From: Trichuris trichiura
Taxonomy: Eukaryota; Nematoda; Enoplea; Trichinellida; Trichuridae
Assembly (NCBI GenBank): GCA_037903355.1
Contig: JBAJFE010000026.1
Span: 3,224,001-3,288,000 of the forward strand
Reading direction: 5' to 3'
Length of the DNA: 64,000 nt
In this document: positions 1 to 11,699 of the stretch, piece after piece
How the letters are laid out: every line of letters begins with the position of its first letter
Numbering within the stretch: the first letter of the stretch is position 1
The notes under the pieces: generated by a model
The model's input: only the letters and a program-made list of their open reading frames with translations
Database searches by the model: none
What the model was told of the DNA's origin: nothing
Program-made: the position numbers and the translations under genes

Positions 1-151
1 TATTTACCTTTTCCTAAATTTTTAAACTACTCAATCGTTTACGGAAGTCACCAGATTTTAGGATTTATTTCAAGAGTTCCGCGGTCCTACGCTCTCTTTT
101 AAGAAACGGCAAGATTAACACTCCATTTGATGACAAACCTGGTGCTGTTTA

Positions 152-442
152 TGTGATGAACAGCGCGCCGGAAATCGCGGAAACTGCTTCCTGCACGACG
201 GGTGGTGAAAGAGACAATCCCTGCAGGACAAACCTTGAAAGTGACACGCGCAGGGCGGTCACCGGAAACAATCGACAGCTGTCACCTGGCCTACGAAGTG
301 ACGCTCGGCCACCGCCAGGATAAGGAATATATAAGGAGCACCCACGGGGGTTAGGATGGTGGTGAAGAGATTCCTGTTGTGCCGGTAGAATAAAGTGTTT
401 AGCAACTATTCCTGTGTCCGTTTGTCAACTGGGTTTACTACA
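152..442 (+). mobile_element. Probable solo LTR (Ty3/gypsy-like)
   Basis: The segment starts TGTGATG and ends in CTACA. It has a TATA-like box (ATATATAAGG, about 326-335) and an AATAAA polyadenylation signal near 389-394, in the order expected of an LTR. The 5-bp flanks GTTTA and GCTTA match at 4 of 5 positions and could be a target-site duplication. No primer-binding site or internal coding region follows, so it would be a solo LTR. Family assignment is a guess from general appearance. Confidence 0.55.
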
Positions 443-1759
443 GCTTATGTGCTCAAATGTAGTTTCAACAGTTTCTACATTGTAGAAACGGTCAAAACCA
501 GTGATAGTTACATGTTCGAAAATCGAACTCGCACGCACTTTTTGTCGAGTACGAGGAAATGCCTGAACGGCCGGAATCTTCTCACGGGTTTGATTCCTGA
601 ACAGAGAGGAAGCGTGAAACAATGGAAATCCTGAAATTTAAATTTTAAACGTGACCGAGAAGTTCAGATGAGCAAAAGATTAGATCAAATTGCCCTTGTT
701 GTGGCTGTTTTGCATTTATAGTTGCTGAATGAAGAGGACCAAGGAGGCGCAAAACTCATCCACAAAGATGAAAAGAAAATTGGATCGCGATACAAAGATT
801 TTGACTGTCGAAAAGTGACCATTTAGCAACTATTAATAAGATCAAACAGCCATAACAGGGCTGTCTGACATATGCGTTTGGTCATCTGAGCTTCTGGAAC
901 CTGAAATTTGACTTTCAATATTTCGGTTAGTTCACGGTTCCTCCCCATTCAGAAACTTGTCCTTTCGAGAGTTAAACCCCAGTAGTGCTCTGACCGTTAG
1001 GGCACTTTTTCCTACTCGACAACACGAGCATTCAAAGTTTCAACCGTTTGAGATTTCGACTTTCAGTATTTCTATCATTCGGTGTTTTGACTTTCATTAT
1101 CTCCATTTTCGGTCCTATGACCCAAATCTGAGCATTGCTTTATTTCACCAGTTCACCAAGAAATTCGTAGACAGGGCCTCGGTGCAAGAAAGCAATAGGA
1201 CATTATGAAACGCAACAAGCGCAAGAGAATGCAGACAATTTGCAGACACATGCCAGACCAGCACACGCTTACATGTTCCAGCGCAGACGCCGTAGCAAAC
1301 TACGAGAACAGAAACGCAGACAGACTCTGAAAAAAGAAAAGATTACGACGAGTAATATCAAAAGTTTAGCGATAGTAGAACACTCCTCGCAATGTTCGCT
1401 CAACCTCCGACCGGAGTTCACATGTCACGACATTTTTCCCCATGAAAGATCAAGAGGAGCGCAACGCCATCCCACGATAGCTCCATTAACCAAGACAAAG
1501 GGACGGAGGTTAGGGAAGCGTGGACTCATCTGATCAATCGGACCAATTGCGCATTAGCCCTTTGCTCCGCTGTTTCCTGTGAATGAGATCTATTATAGGC
1601 AATCCTGTATCGTACTGTGTTCACCTGACAACAGACTAGAAGTGTTCCAAAATCTTCAACACAACCACCTATAGTGAATACAAAGGGGGCAATAAACTGT
1701 TTCTTTACTGCATATCTTTAACTACACTAACCACACTAAGCAAATGCTCAACCAGCTGC
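443..1759. other. Intergenic, nothing recognised
   Basis: Short open frames on both strands, none with domain-like composition or plausible splice structure. No RNA gene or repeat was recognised. Confidence 0.5.
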
Positions 1760-1848
1760 TGGACGAGCGATTTACTAGACAAAATACAGTACACGACTAA
1801 CACGACGTTAGTCGTGTTCTTTATTCTGCCTGATAAATCGCTCATCCA
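1760..1848. repeat. Imperfect 42-bp inverted repeat (hairpin)
   Basis: Two 42-nt arms (1760-1801 and 1807-1848) are reverse complements with only a few mismatches and a 5-nt loop. The best-preserved parts are the outer GAGCGATTTA and the inner ACGACTAAC segments. Read from either strand, it would fold into a long hairpin. Confidence 0.75.
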
Positions 1849-2701
1849 CTTGTGAGTGATGCATTTGCCTGTTATAGTTACAGGTATACAGTATATAACA
1901 AAGAACGCGATAAGCCATGAAAGACCACCAGTGAAAGCCATCCATCTTGTTACGAAGTATCCTTCTTTCAAGTTTCTTTACTCGAATAAAATGCGGCCCG
2001 TTATGAATTGACATGTTTTCAGAACCACGTGTTCACCACTTTACAATGCTGAAAACAACGGAAGAGCTACTCTGAAAATTCTCAAATCTTCGAACCAAAT
2101 CAAATCTCCCGAGGAGTTTAAAATCGCCAACCATTCGCACCACGCCATCGTTATGTTATGTGCATAGCATTCCTACCCCCAAAAAATAAGCAAACTTTTG
2201 ATCGTGCAAGATCTAGCAACCTGACATCCCCAGGGGCAGCGCTACTCTGCAGTTCACTCATCAATGCACACGCGCATTTTACGAATACCAAGGACACCAT
2301 GCTGCTGCTTAACTACCACAAAACGAAAAGCATTCCAGTGTTATAGTTTACTCCGAGCGCTGACGAATAAAGCGGGTAAGCAATATTAAATCACCACGAA
2401 AGCAACTTTCCTTACGCAAGCACCGGAAGCACGCACCAATTGCACAGCGGACCAGAAGCCAACAGACAAAAAACGCGACCAAACGGTAAGACATGGAATT
2501 TGCTCCATTTCTGACTTGATACTGCGTGCTAGTCAAACAATCAATTCAAAACAGTGCTAAAATAACAGACAAAGGAAAACCTGTTAACACACAGTGTCAG
2601 ATGCTCGTGCGACAATAAACCCAGATTGTAAAATAGCAAGAAAGAATAGATAGAGAAGTTATGCCCTTTTGCGCTAATAAAATTGAAATCCAAAATACGT
2701 C
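1849..2701. other. Intergenic, downstream of NEMP copy A
   Basis: Lies 3' of the minus-strand NEMP pseudogene. The short open frames here resemble nothing I know. Confidence 0.4.
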
Positions 2702-3742
2702 CTACTGCAGATCGTCACAGTCCAAACCTTCCAACAAGCTATAGCGGCTGGAAGTAAATAGTGGATTAAAATTCAGTAGAAACGAGTCTACGTCTGTCTT
2801 ATCAAAAAAAGACGAATTGTCAGTTTCGTCCGTGAGGTTCGTGTTTCTATAGAGGGAAAGCGTTCTTAAATAACAGGCAAACATTAAATGAAAGCTTACC
2901 GATTCGGACTATTCAAGCGTTTCAGGACATACGAACGATTATGCAGTGCGTTCTTACAAACTGTACGAAATTCCAGCAACATAGATGCGCCAAGTCTTTC
3001 TTGGTCCTCATACTCTTCTGCCGTAAACAGATGCATTCGACGCAACCTGCTCCTATTGACAGGAACGGGAAAATTCACCTTGTGCAATGGCATACATAAC
3101 AACATGAACTCACCAGCACTTTGTAACTGCGCCGAATGGCAAACACTTTAAGACAAGTAACCCTGCCAAAATTGAAAGGCTGAGCTCACAAAACTGGCAG
3201 TTTAGATAAACAAGTATGGCGCCAACTATCTGCATTGCACATGGAAAAGTTTGCCTATCACGTCGAGTCGGACTGCCCTGTCGACGAATCCAACTAGCGA
3301 AAGCGAATAAAACAACTGCCTGCTTGAAAGCATAAATAAATAAAAGAATAATTAACTAATTACCGAACTCACTGTACAACAAATTATCCAATTGTTTCTG
3401 GTGAAAACGCTGCATATGATGAAAGACCACAACCAAACTGAAGTGCTACATCCGCACCAAAAAAACGCAAGTGATAATGGCCGCTGTAAAGTACATGCTC
3501 TCAAAGGGTGAAAAAGTTTAAAACAGCCCTCACGCGTAGCACTATCCCTCCTACAGCCTTGAACAGAGCAGTATTGGAACCTAAAACGGTAGACATTACA
3601 CTGCAAACATAGAAAGTGACCATGATTTGACTGAGCCTGTTTGCCATTAAATACAAAGTCAGTCCAAATAAAAAGCTTCCAAACACGAGTGAATCGAATT
3701 CTGTCAACAGAGAATAAATTAGGACATTGAAATGAAGAAATA

Positions 3743-4707
3743 CAGATATCCCCCGCTATACGAATGTTCGCTTTTACGAAGAAGCGGGATGGAACAGCAA
3801 CAGGCTTTTACAATTTGTACCGTTTCCCTGAGCTCGTGTAGCGGGCCAGACAGTGCCCTTTTGTGTGCGACTTCGTCAAGTATCCTATCATGCTAGCGAC
3901 AGGCGAAAGAACAGCACTGGTAGCAAGTTACCATAGGTCTGACCTATCCTGGTAAGATTACACGCTTTTTCTCGAACAATTTCTTCATTTTTGTGGCAGG
4001 CAAATCAAGGGAGCACCAGCTAACCGATCTCCCCGAGAGTCACCTTCCACCTCAACGATAGCAACCAAAGAATCATCATCCACTGACGCAGATATGTAGA
4101 CCTGATAATAGTGCCTCCTTCAGGTCAAGTCATACTATCCTTCGAATCTAGCTATTCCTCAGCGGTTCTAGCATTCCGCTAGGATTAGTAGCATACCAGT
4201 TGTAGCAGTGGAAACATCTTACATAAATTTTTTACTTAAAATGTGTTTTTGTCGTTTTCACCGTTGCTATTTCCACTATGCATTATTCCTGCGCATGTTT
4301 CCTTGCAATGGTGCAACAACCAGTCAATAAGGCCTGGCAAACTGTTTTCAGTGACCAGCTCCGCTTAAGAAGGTTTCCCATGTTTAAGCATAGCAATCGC
4401 TTCTTCAACTCAAGAATGTTCTGTAGCGACCCACGATCAGAAACCTTTTCTTTTTCTCCTTTACGAACTAATTAGACGCACGTGACTGTGATTATAGAAT
4501 AAGAGATAACGCGTTTCCCACGCGGGAAAAGATCGGCCATATGTCGACAATCCGTCGTGACCTACGTATATAAAGGCATCTTTAAGCGAAATTAAACAGT
4601 TGCGTCAGAAGCTGTTATGCTGATCGAACCGCGAGCGCATCCACTACAGTTTTCTTTTTGAACAACTTTTCCAGTCCCATCAACCTTTATTAATTGGGGG
4701 ACACCTG
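3743..4707. mobile_element. Non-autonomous pogo-like element in intron 3 of NEMP copy A
   Basis: Bounded by short inverted ends, CAGATATCCCCC on the left and the complement of CAGGTGTCCCCC on the right, with a TA on each side. Excision in silico restores a 51-bp intron, the same length as in the paralogue, which confirms both ends. No transposase-like coding was seen inside. The TA duplication and CAG ends fit the pogo/Tigger group. Confidence 0.8.
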
Positions 4708-4884
4708 TATTTAGTTACCCTTTATCTCCAGGGAAATGTAATCTCTAAAAGAGCTATGGATTCCGATGTACGAATTGGTAAACGGTTCCAATGCTGTGCA
4801 TCGCAACATCCAGATTTCGAAGGACAGACATCGAGAATCTTCTTCTTCTTCTTCTTTTTCAGATCTCTCAGTTGTGTAGAATTA

Positions 4885-7800
4885 CAGTAGGCCCTCGTTA
4901 TCCGCGGTTGTTGGTTCCAAGACTTACCGCGTATAGTCAGGTGCCCTGCGCAAAACATAGAATCATTTGTAAACAGCGTGCACGCTTTCTCGTGTACACT
5001 ACAAATGGACTTGAAATTGCTTATAGTTACTAAGATCAATTAGTGCTCAATAAATAGTCTGATGAAGAAAACAATGGCATACAACAATCCCAAAACATAT
5101 TGGAATGCGAATTACTTTCAGAATACATTTTTTAGCTGTAAGCGAAGCATAAGGGCTTTTATTTTTACGCTGTTGCCCGTTATTTCAGGAAAAACAGTTT
5201 GCGCGAAGCCACAGACAACATCGCAACAATAAAGACTGCATACTTCGCATGAACTACTACAGTTCCGTACAAAGAAACTACGTTTCAATGCTGTAAGCGA
5301 AAGGAAAAATCGCTGAACCTCAGCTGACACTATTGACTCCAGTTTGTCTTTGAGAATAATCGTTGCCTGTGCAATGCCTTCACATTAGCTAGGATGTCAT
5401 TTGCTTTAATGTTGTTCAAGTAGATCTTTCCAACTCTGCGGTCCACTTCAGCACACGACAAACCGCTATACAAAAGATCCAAGGTCTTTATTTTCTCAAA
5501 GCGAGACAGTACTTCACGGTCCCTCTTTGCGTGCGAAGAATTGTTTCGATCACTCACGTCCTTTCCGTCGGTCATCTCTTACAAATAACTGATGAAAATG
5601 AGCAAATGAGTTAATTTTGCTATTAGTGATAAACCGAACTGCTCATGAAGCTTTTAGAACACATCCTCATTGTCCGTGATAGCCTGCCAAAGGCGGGCTA
5701 TTATGCAAATGATCCAATATAAAGGCTGTTCAATCAATGACATCCTGTCTTCAGAAAAAGGCTGCTCATTGAGTTAATGAGCTAATGCGTCGCAGCTGTT
5801 CTATTAGTAACTAATCGGAGCACTTCATAGTACACTGAGGTCAATACATTTGTTACGATTGCATGTGAAACTACGGTGACGGTGAGAGATCTTTCATCGT
5901 AGGTCAAGTGAGCGTTGAAAGAAATGCTCTTCTTAAGTTGACCTTTTAATGAAATCATAGTTCGTCGTCCTCTGCAGATCCACTAGTATGTCTTCTTCAC
6001 TTTCATCACTAACCCCCGCATAGTCTTTGTTTAGCATTATTGCATCGAGTCATTCGCTGACATGTCCTCTTGGACGTGGTGACATCTTATTGCCTATGTC
6101 TGTTACGCAGCAGGCATTGCAAGCACATTCTATACGGCAAATGACGCTTGGTTTACCGTATAGTGGTATCCTGGCTCCACTATTCCTCAAAATAGACTTC
6201 AGTGGACGCAGATCTGAGTATATCCGGGAATTTTACCATTCATTGTTCACTGATGACCGAGACTAGAAAAAGAACGCAAGTAACGAGCAGTTTCGTAGTA
6301 ACGTTAGGCGTAAAGGCTCCGCGAATTTTGCCAATGCTCACTCTCGACCTTTGGCTAAAGATAACTTGTCGCAAGAAATCGTTCGACGTACAGAACCTTA
6401 ATAAGGCACCTTGTGTTCACTATGAACTATGTCGGTAAAGCGAAAATTGCTCTAATGAATCAGAACAAGCGGCACAGATTAATCCTTTGACACCTGTCAA
6501 ACCTTTGTATTACCTTGTAAACGATTACACTTTGCTTTTGATCTGCTATCGCTGACGACGGTAGCAGAAATGCACTGGAAATTATCAAAATCCACCTGTT
6601 TACTTCCGAGGGCGAAAGTTAAGAAAGTTCACAAATAGCTACCCGTTATGCAGTCTTTTAATTAAATACAGTGAACAACGAAGCGCGAATGTTAGAACGA
6701 AGTTCGAACAAGTAATCCGTGTAGCCTGCGTTGACAATTCCGAACAGAATGAAGAACTAAGACAGAGTTCTTATTTTTGCGCCTTTTTTAGGTCTGGTAG
6801 GTTATAATTGTGTGTGGACTATCATTTTGCTCAAACACACCGAAAGCATCCAGTTGCACAATAATTTCCATATTCTTAATTAACTTTGGCGCCTTTGTCC
6901 CAGTTAATGGAAGGATTATGGCATATCAAGGCGCCTCTGGTTTCTCATAGGGTAACATGCACCCGTGACATACAATTTTCAGTGGGAGGATGAGAGAACA
7001 TTGAAACAAAGATGCAGATACGTCAAGTTCAGAGAAGCGTGAGCTGTTCTGATCAGTAAAACCAGGAACTGCCCATTAAGTCCTTCATCCATATCTTGCT
7101 CGTAAAGACAGCTACAGGCAAGCAGATGTTGCGCGTGTTTAAAGAACTTCTGCTGGCGACAACCTGAAGCGTTCCGAAAGCTTTCTATTGTCACCTAAGC
7201 ATAAAATTCTTCCCCCTGCTTTCCCGATCTTCAACGAACCAACACCCAGGTCGCTTCGCAGTTGTCAGCGTTGAGCAACGATTATCTTGGATGAACATGA
7301 CAGGGTGACAGTTCTGATATTTATTTGTACTTTTTACTAAAAGAAGCGCTTAAACTGTGGCGTAAATTGCACTTTTTCTACTTAAATTATTGCATACTAA
7401 ACGACATTTCAACTTCAGTATACTAAGGTGTACTGTTACCTTTTTAAAGCTTTGCTGTTGTTAACGGATTTCCTAATCCATCAAACAGGCAATAAGCTTG
7501 GGTAAATTTAAAATTTTGGTGCATTAAGCGATCCTACAAGCTTTTTTTCAGAAAACTTATGCACTCTTTCCAAGACAGCCAATATTCAAACTTAATTACT
7601 TCTATGGGTAAGCAAGTTTAATACTATTCGTAAGCCATTATGATTTGGGAAATGGACTTACGATAGTATGAAGTACCTGTACCTAATTTGGGGAAATGAG
7701 AAACTGAAAGCAACGGATAAAAGATAGCTCATCATGGTAACGCTAGGTATTAGCATTAGGCACAAGTTGAGAAGCCATAAGAACAGAAAAAACCATTTTC

Positions 7801-7959
7801 TCGGGTCACTTGATGGAATCATACCACTAAATACACAAAAAGAATACTGCGCCGCCGCTATATTCAGCAGCAATTTGTCAATCTCTGCTGAAAATCACGT
7901 CATTGTTTTCTAAAGACAAACCGCGTTGAGTTAAATCCGCGGATGATGAGGGCCTACTG
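4885..7959 (-). mobile_element. Tigger-B (TIGD1-like pogo) element in NEMP copy A exon 3
   Basis: Both ends carry the inverted repeat CAGTAGGCCCTCGTTATCCG (the right end slightly diverged), flanked by TA, and NEMP exon 3 continues on either side. The only clear coding remnant is at 5575-5330 on the minus strand. It matches the start of the transposase at 29427 (MxDxxxVSDxxxSSxxK, then a helix-turn-helix segment LxSGLSxAEV) and then diverges after VGK. The remainder is decayed or deleted, so this copy cannot encode an active enzyme. Confidence 0.85.
5330..5575 (-). pseudogene. Tigger transposase N-terminal fragment
   Basis: An 81-codon remnant of the DNA-binding head of a TIGD1-like transposase, homologous over about 45 residues to the copy starting at 29427. 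The acidic, serine-rich start and the segment KIKTLDLLYSGLSCAEVDRR correspond. After that it joins to later transposase sequence (NVKALHRQ, compare KAVKALI), which indicates an internal deletion. It lies inside the element interrupting NEMP copy A. Confidence 0.7.
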
Positions 7960-8221
7960 TACTCCCAAACACGATCATTTGTGTTGTGTCCGAAACACTG
8001 TAGAAATCTACCATAGCCTGTGCTCTGGTCTTTACAGGCTACCACAAAGAGAACATGACCTTACAAATACTGTTTTCCAAGCACTAACTACGTATTTTGG
8101 ATGCTTCTGATAAAGCAAAACAAATTGCTTTGAAAACATAGTTCCTCTTAACGGGTGTGTGTGTGTGTGTGTCAACATTATAGTACGGAAAAGCTACCCG
8201 TTCAAAAATTGTTTAATTGCG

Positions 8222-8254
8222 AAGCTTTCGGGGATCACCTGTCCCCGTCTTCAG
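8222..8254 (-). ncRNA. Hammerhead-ribozyme-like motif (PLE family 1)
   Basis: On the minus strand: CTGAAGA, one base, a 5-bp stem GGGGA/TCCCC with a 7-nt loop, GAAA, then GCTT. This is the conserved core of a type I hammerhead with a minimal stem III. It lies near the 3' end of the minus PLE copy. Confidence 0.75.
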
Positions 8255-8422
8255 CGCAGGTAAGTGACAGAGTGAGTGCTGGCACGCCCCTTATGTGGGA
8301 CTAGTGCTTTAAACCGCAGGAAACTTGGATCGTTTTAAAGGAGACGAGACATTATTTAAAAAAAGGGGGGGGCAAGGGAATTAACCGGGCTGGGGATACT
8401 TCCAAGTCACCGAGGTGCACCG

Positions 8423-10361
8423 TTATCGTCCCTGTACAGGCGATTCTTGTAGCCGGCAGCAGTTGGTGGCCCTGATGATGTTGGTCCAGGTGTCACTGAT
8501 TGAGATGCCACCGTCCCTGTTAATGTTTGAATTGAATTTTATATAAAGTGCTTCCTTCATCTTCCTAATCGTAAAGTGCCTTTCCTTGCACAGCACTTTT
8601 GCACGCAGTTGACCCGTGCATTGCGCTGCGTGCTGTGCCACCGCTGAACTCTGGTTGGCTTTCTCCATGGCAACTCGCGGATCCAGTGTGGGCGGACGTT
8701 CACGTGATCTAACGGACGGTTCTCCGTTCAAACGGTTGACCGCGTTCCTGTACCTGGTTAAAGATCTCATGTGCTCCTGGAACCTGTGTGCCAACGTATA
8801 ACATGTTTCACCAATGTACGTGAATGAACATCCACACTTGATTGCATAAACTACCCCAGGGCACTGGTCCGGAGGTACCCTTTCTTTATCATTCCGTAAT
8901 ATTGAACGGAGGCTTGGGTTCCCTTTGAACCAGACTTGGAAGCCTAGTCTGTTCCTAATCCTTCTGGTTTTTCCCTTAGGCCTGCGTAATATTGGAAGAT
9001 CAGGCGCAGTCCTGGAGCAGGTCTTTTTGTCCTTGTCCTCCCTCCCAGTTTTCGCTGGATTGTTGAGTTTATTATGTGGGTGGGGTATCCGTTCTTTTCA
9101 AAGGTTCTTTGTACGTGGACCAGCAACTCTTCCAAATATTCTGGATCGCAGATCGCCAAAACTCGGTCCACCACCCCCCCCCTCAATATCCCAGTCATAA
9201 TGTGTCGCGGATGGTGCGACGTGTACTCAACATATTTGTCTGAATGCGTCGGTTTCCGGTAGACGGCAGTTTTTATACCCTCCTGCGAACGAATGATGAG
9301 GATATCCAAGAACGGGATTTTTCCTTCAACCTCTTTTTCAATGGTGAACTTTATCGTGTTAAGGAATTCATGGCTTAATACTTCTAGAAAGACTTCTTCG
9401 TTTCCCCTTTTGATTATTGCAAAGATGTCATCCACGTATCGTTTGAAAAACGTGGGCGCAATTTCACCATCGGTCTTGGAAAACACTCGCCGTTCCAAAT
9501 ATTCCATGAACACCTCCGCCAGTACCGGTGATAGTGGACTTCCCATCGGTGTACCGTTTTTTTGTTTGTAAAACAAGCCCTGGGAGTGGAAGGTGTTGGC
9601 CTCAAGCATGCAGAAGGAACATAGCTTGACTATGTGGAACGGGTTGAGTTTAGTGCGTCGAAGTAGGTTGTCGTCAGAATTTAGTAAGTCTAGTAAGACC
9701 TCTAAGGTTTCCAGTATCGGCAAGCTGGTGAATAAATCTTTGACATCATAGCTGACCATGATATTTGTCGGAGCGAGGTGTATGCTTTTGAGTTCCGTGC
9801 AAAAACACCTGCTGTTTTTAACTGAGGACTGTTGCCGCCCCACTAAAGGCTGAATTAGTCGCTTCAGGTATGAACTTAGTTCAGAAGTCATGCTGTAGAT
9901 GGACGACACTACCGGTCGGAAAGGAATGTCGGCCTTGTGAATTTTGGGCAAACCATACATTTCGGAGCATTTGTAACGGGAGACGTCCCCTAGCTTCTAG
10001 CCTATTCCGGTTAGTGTTTCATCTCCAGTTTCTTGGGCAAAAACCTGTATCAGGCATTTCAAAGTCTTGTGCAAATCCTTGGTGGGGTCACCTTGAATGG
10101 GCAAGTATACCGTGTTCTTAAGGAGAGCGGACATCCTGTTTTGGTAAAACGACTTATCTGACACTACCACAACGTTGCCCTTGTCAGCTTTTGTGATCAC
10201 TATGTCTGTTCGTGACTTCAATTGTTTAAGTGTACGAAATTCCGACCTCGTTAAGTTTGCCCTTCCATAGCTGTGCCTCAGTATTAACGAAGATCTTGCC
10301 TGCTTTATGTCTGTCGCCTTCTGGTCATCCACTGAGAGGAGTCCATGCTCTGTGGAGGCAA
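8423..10361 (-). pseudogene. PLE reverse transcriptase plus GIY-YIG endonuclease, frameshifted
   Basis: The polyprotein of a Penelope-like retroelement, which primes and copies its RNA at a nicked target. It reads from an N-terminal part with ITKADKGNVVVV (10360-9997), through a long RT frame (9960-8944), to a GIY-YIG region (8870-8423). RT landmarks are the YGLPKIHK motif at its start, NGTPMGSPLSPVLAEVFM, the catalytic box YVDD, and a downstream GKIPFLDILI segment. The endonuclease part has VVYAIKCGCSFTYIGET, then R..EH about 10 residues later. A break between the first two segments and a frameshift after GLGTD separate the three. The linker cysteine pair CGC is kept. This is an endonuclease-positive PLE, of the Penelope/Poseidon kind. 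Inactive as sequenced, although the RT domain is intact over more than 330 residues. Confidence 0.88.
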
Positions 10362-11253
10362 TCCCGTTCCTGGATATCCTCATCATTCGCTCGCAAGAGG
10401 CTAAAAAGCTACCGTCTACCGAAAACCGACGCATTCAGACAAATATGTTGAGTACACGTCGCACCATCCGCGACACATTATGACTGGGATATTGAGGGGG
10501 GGTGGTGGACCGAGTTTTGGCGATCTGCGATCCAGAATATTTGGAAGAGTTGCTGGTCCACGTACAAAGAACCTTTGAAAAGAACGGATACCCCACCCAC
10601 ATAATAAACTCAACAATCCAGCGAAAACTGGGAGGGAGGACAAGGACAAAAAGACCTGCTCCAGGACTGCGCCTGATCTTCCAATATTACGCAGGCCTAG
10701 GGGAAAAACCAGAAGGATTAGGAACAGACTAGGCTTCCAAGTCTGGTTCAAAGGGAACCCAAGCCTCCGTTCAATATTACGGAATGATAAAGAAAGGGTA
10801 CCTCCGGACCAGTGCCCTGGGGTAGTTTATGCAATCAAGTGTGGATGTTCATTCACGTACATTGTTGAAACATGTTATACGTTGGCACACAGGTTCCAGG
10901 AGCACATGAGATCTTTAACCAGGTACAGGAACGCGGTCAACCGTTTGAACGGAGAACCGTCCGTTAGATCACGTGGACGTCCGCCCACACTGGATCCGCG
11001 AGTTGCCATGGAGAAAGCCAACCAGAGTTCAGCGGTGGCACAGCACGCAGCGCAATGCACGGGTCAACTGCGTGCAAAAGTGCTGTGCAAGGAAAGGCAC
11101 TTTACGATTAGGAAGATGAAGGAAGCACTTTATATAAAATTCAATTCAAACATTAACAGGGACGGTGGCATCGCAATCAGTGACACCCGGACTAACATCA
11201 TCAGGGCCACCAACTGCTGCCGGCTACAAGAATCGCCTGTACAGGGACGATAA
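10362..11253 (+). pseudogene. PLE C-terminal half (connection plus GIY-YIG), 5'-truncated
   Basis: The plus-strand partner of the inverted pair. It starts within the coding sequence at PFLDILIIRSQE, shifts frame near TKRIQTN, and then gives an open segment (10502-10732) and a GIY-YIG C-terminus (10882-11253) nearly identical to the minus copy. The GIY-YIG tyrosine motif lies just upstream of 10882 with ETCYTLAHRFQEH. It carries no RT catalytic box. The high identity to the minus copy implies the two halves are of the same age. Confidence 0.85.
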
Positions 11254-11417
11254 CGGTGCACCTCGGTGACTTGGAAGTATCCCCAGCCCGGTTAATTCCC
11301 TTGCCCCCCTTTTTTTTAATAATGTCGCATCTCCTTTAAAACAACCCAAGTTTCCCGCGGTTTAAAGCACCAGTCCCACATAAGGGGCGTGCCAGCACTC
11401 TCTGTCACTTACCTGCG

Positions 11418-11450
11418 CTGAAGATGGGGACAGGTGATCCCCGAAAGCTT
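11418..11450 (+). ncRNA. Hammerhead-ribozyme-like motif (PLE family 1)
   Basis: CTGAAGA, one base, stem GGGGA/TCCCC with loop CAGGTGA, GAAA, GCTT. It is the mirror of the motif at the left end of the same PLE pair. Flanking GCG/CGC could form the base of stem I. Confidence 0.75.
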
Positions 11451-11699
11451 CGCAATTAAACAATTTTTGAACGGGTAGCTTTTCTGTACAATAATGTTAA
11501 AGCCAAACAAAAGAAGTATTAGTTGCAGTATCTACAAATCTTAGCTTAGAGGTCACTAGTGAAACAGTTGGAGTAATCAATATCGTAGAAAAAAGAAAAT
11601 TCAACCTTCGCCATTTGCCACTTGCTTGCATGCCGACAAGCAGGACAATAATGCAATAACAAACCACATGGTCATCAAGTACGACCTGTACGATGCCAT

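Larger units (their letters stand above)
8125..11497. mobile_element. Penelope-like element, head-to-head inverted pair, in NEMP copy A exon 2
   Basis: Two copies of one PLE family face away from each other: a longer minus-strand copy (8125 to about 10361) and a shorter, 5'-truncated plus-strand copy (about 10362-11497). The outer ends match each other and end in TTGCTTTGAAAAC-type sequence on the left. The insertion is flanked by 14-bp direct repeats, TAAAGCAAAACAAA (8111-8124) and TAAAGCCAAACAAA (11498-11511), one mismatch apart. NEMP exon 2 resumes in frame outside them. Each copy has a hammerhead-like motif near its outer (3') end. The junction falls in the RT/connection region of the plus copy (PFLDILIIRSQE). 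Confidence 0.9.
2702..11699 (-). pseudogene. NEMP/TMEM194 paralogue A, broken by three transposons
   Basis: A second NEMP gene with the same eight-exon layout as the intact copy at 17.6-19.2 kb. Exons: 11699-11606, 11555-8065 (interrupted), 8017-4719 (interrupted), 3700-3534, 3483-3373, 3319-3114, 3052-2900, 2846-2702. Splice phases match copy B throughout. Introns 1, 2, 4, 5, 6 and 7 are 50, 47, 50, 53, 61 and 53 bp. A PLE pair (8125-11497) sits in exon 2; removing it and one target duplication leaves 104 nt, in frame with the 107 nt of copy B. A Tigger (4885-7959) splits exon 3 at a TA. A 965-bp element sits in intron 3; its removal with one TA leaves 51 bp, exactly the copy B length. Exon 3 also has an AAG expansion and a net +5 nt against copy B, which shifts the frame. 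Exons 4-8 are open and conserve the membrane region and the LFTAEEYEDQ motif. Non-functional as assembled; truncated expression cannot be excluded. Confidence 0.9.

Noticed and set aside
5060..5075. CTGATGAAG possible hammerhead core
   Set aside because: No stem II and no GAAA-GCT within 33 nt.
8616..10121. Plus-strand frames across the first PLE insertion
   Set aside because: Antisense to the RT/GIY-YIG coding region.
8125..11497. The large palindromes as assembly artefacts
   Set aside because: The arms differ by point mutations and indels, have distinct truncation points and are bracketed by target duplications, which an artefactual fold-back would not produce. Long reads would settle it.
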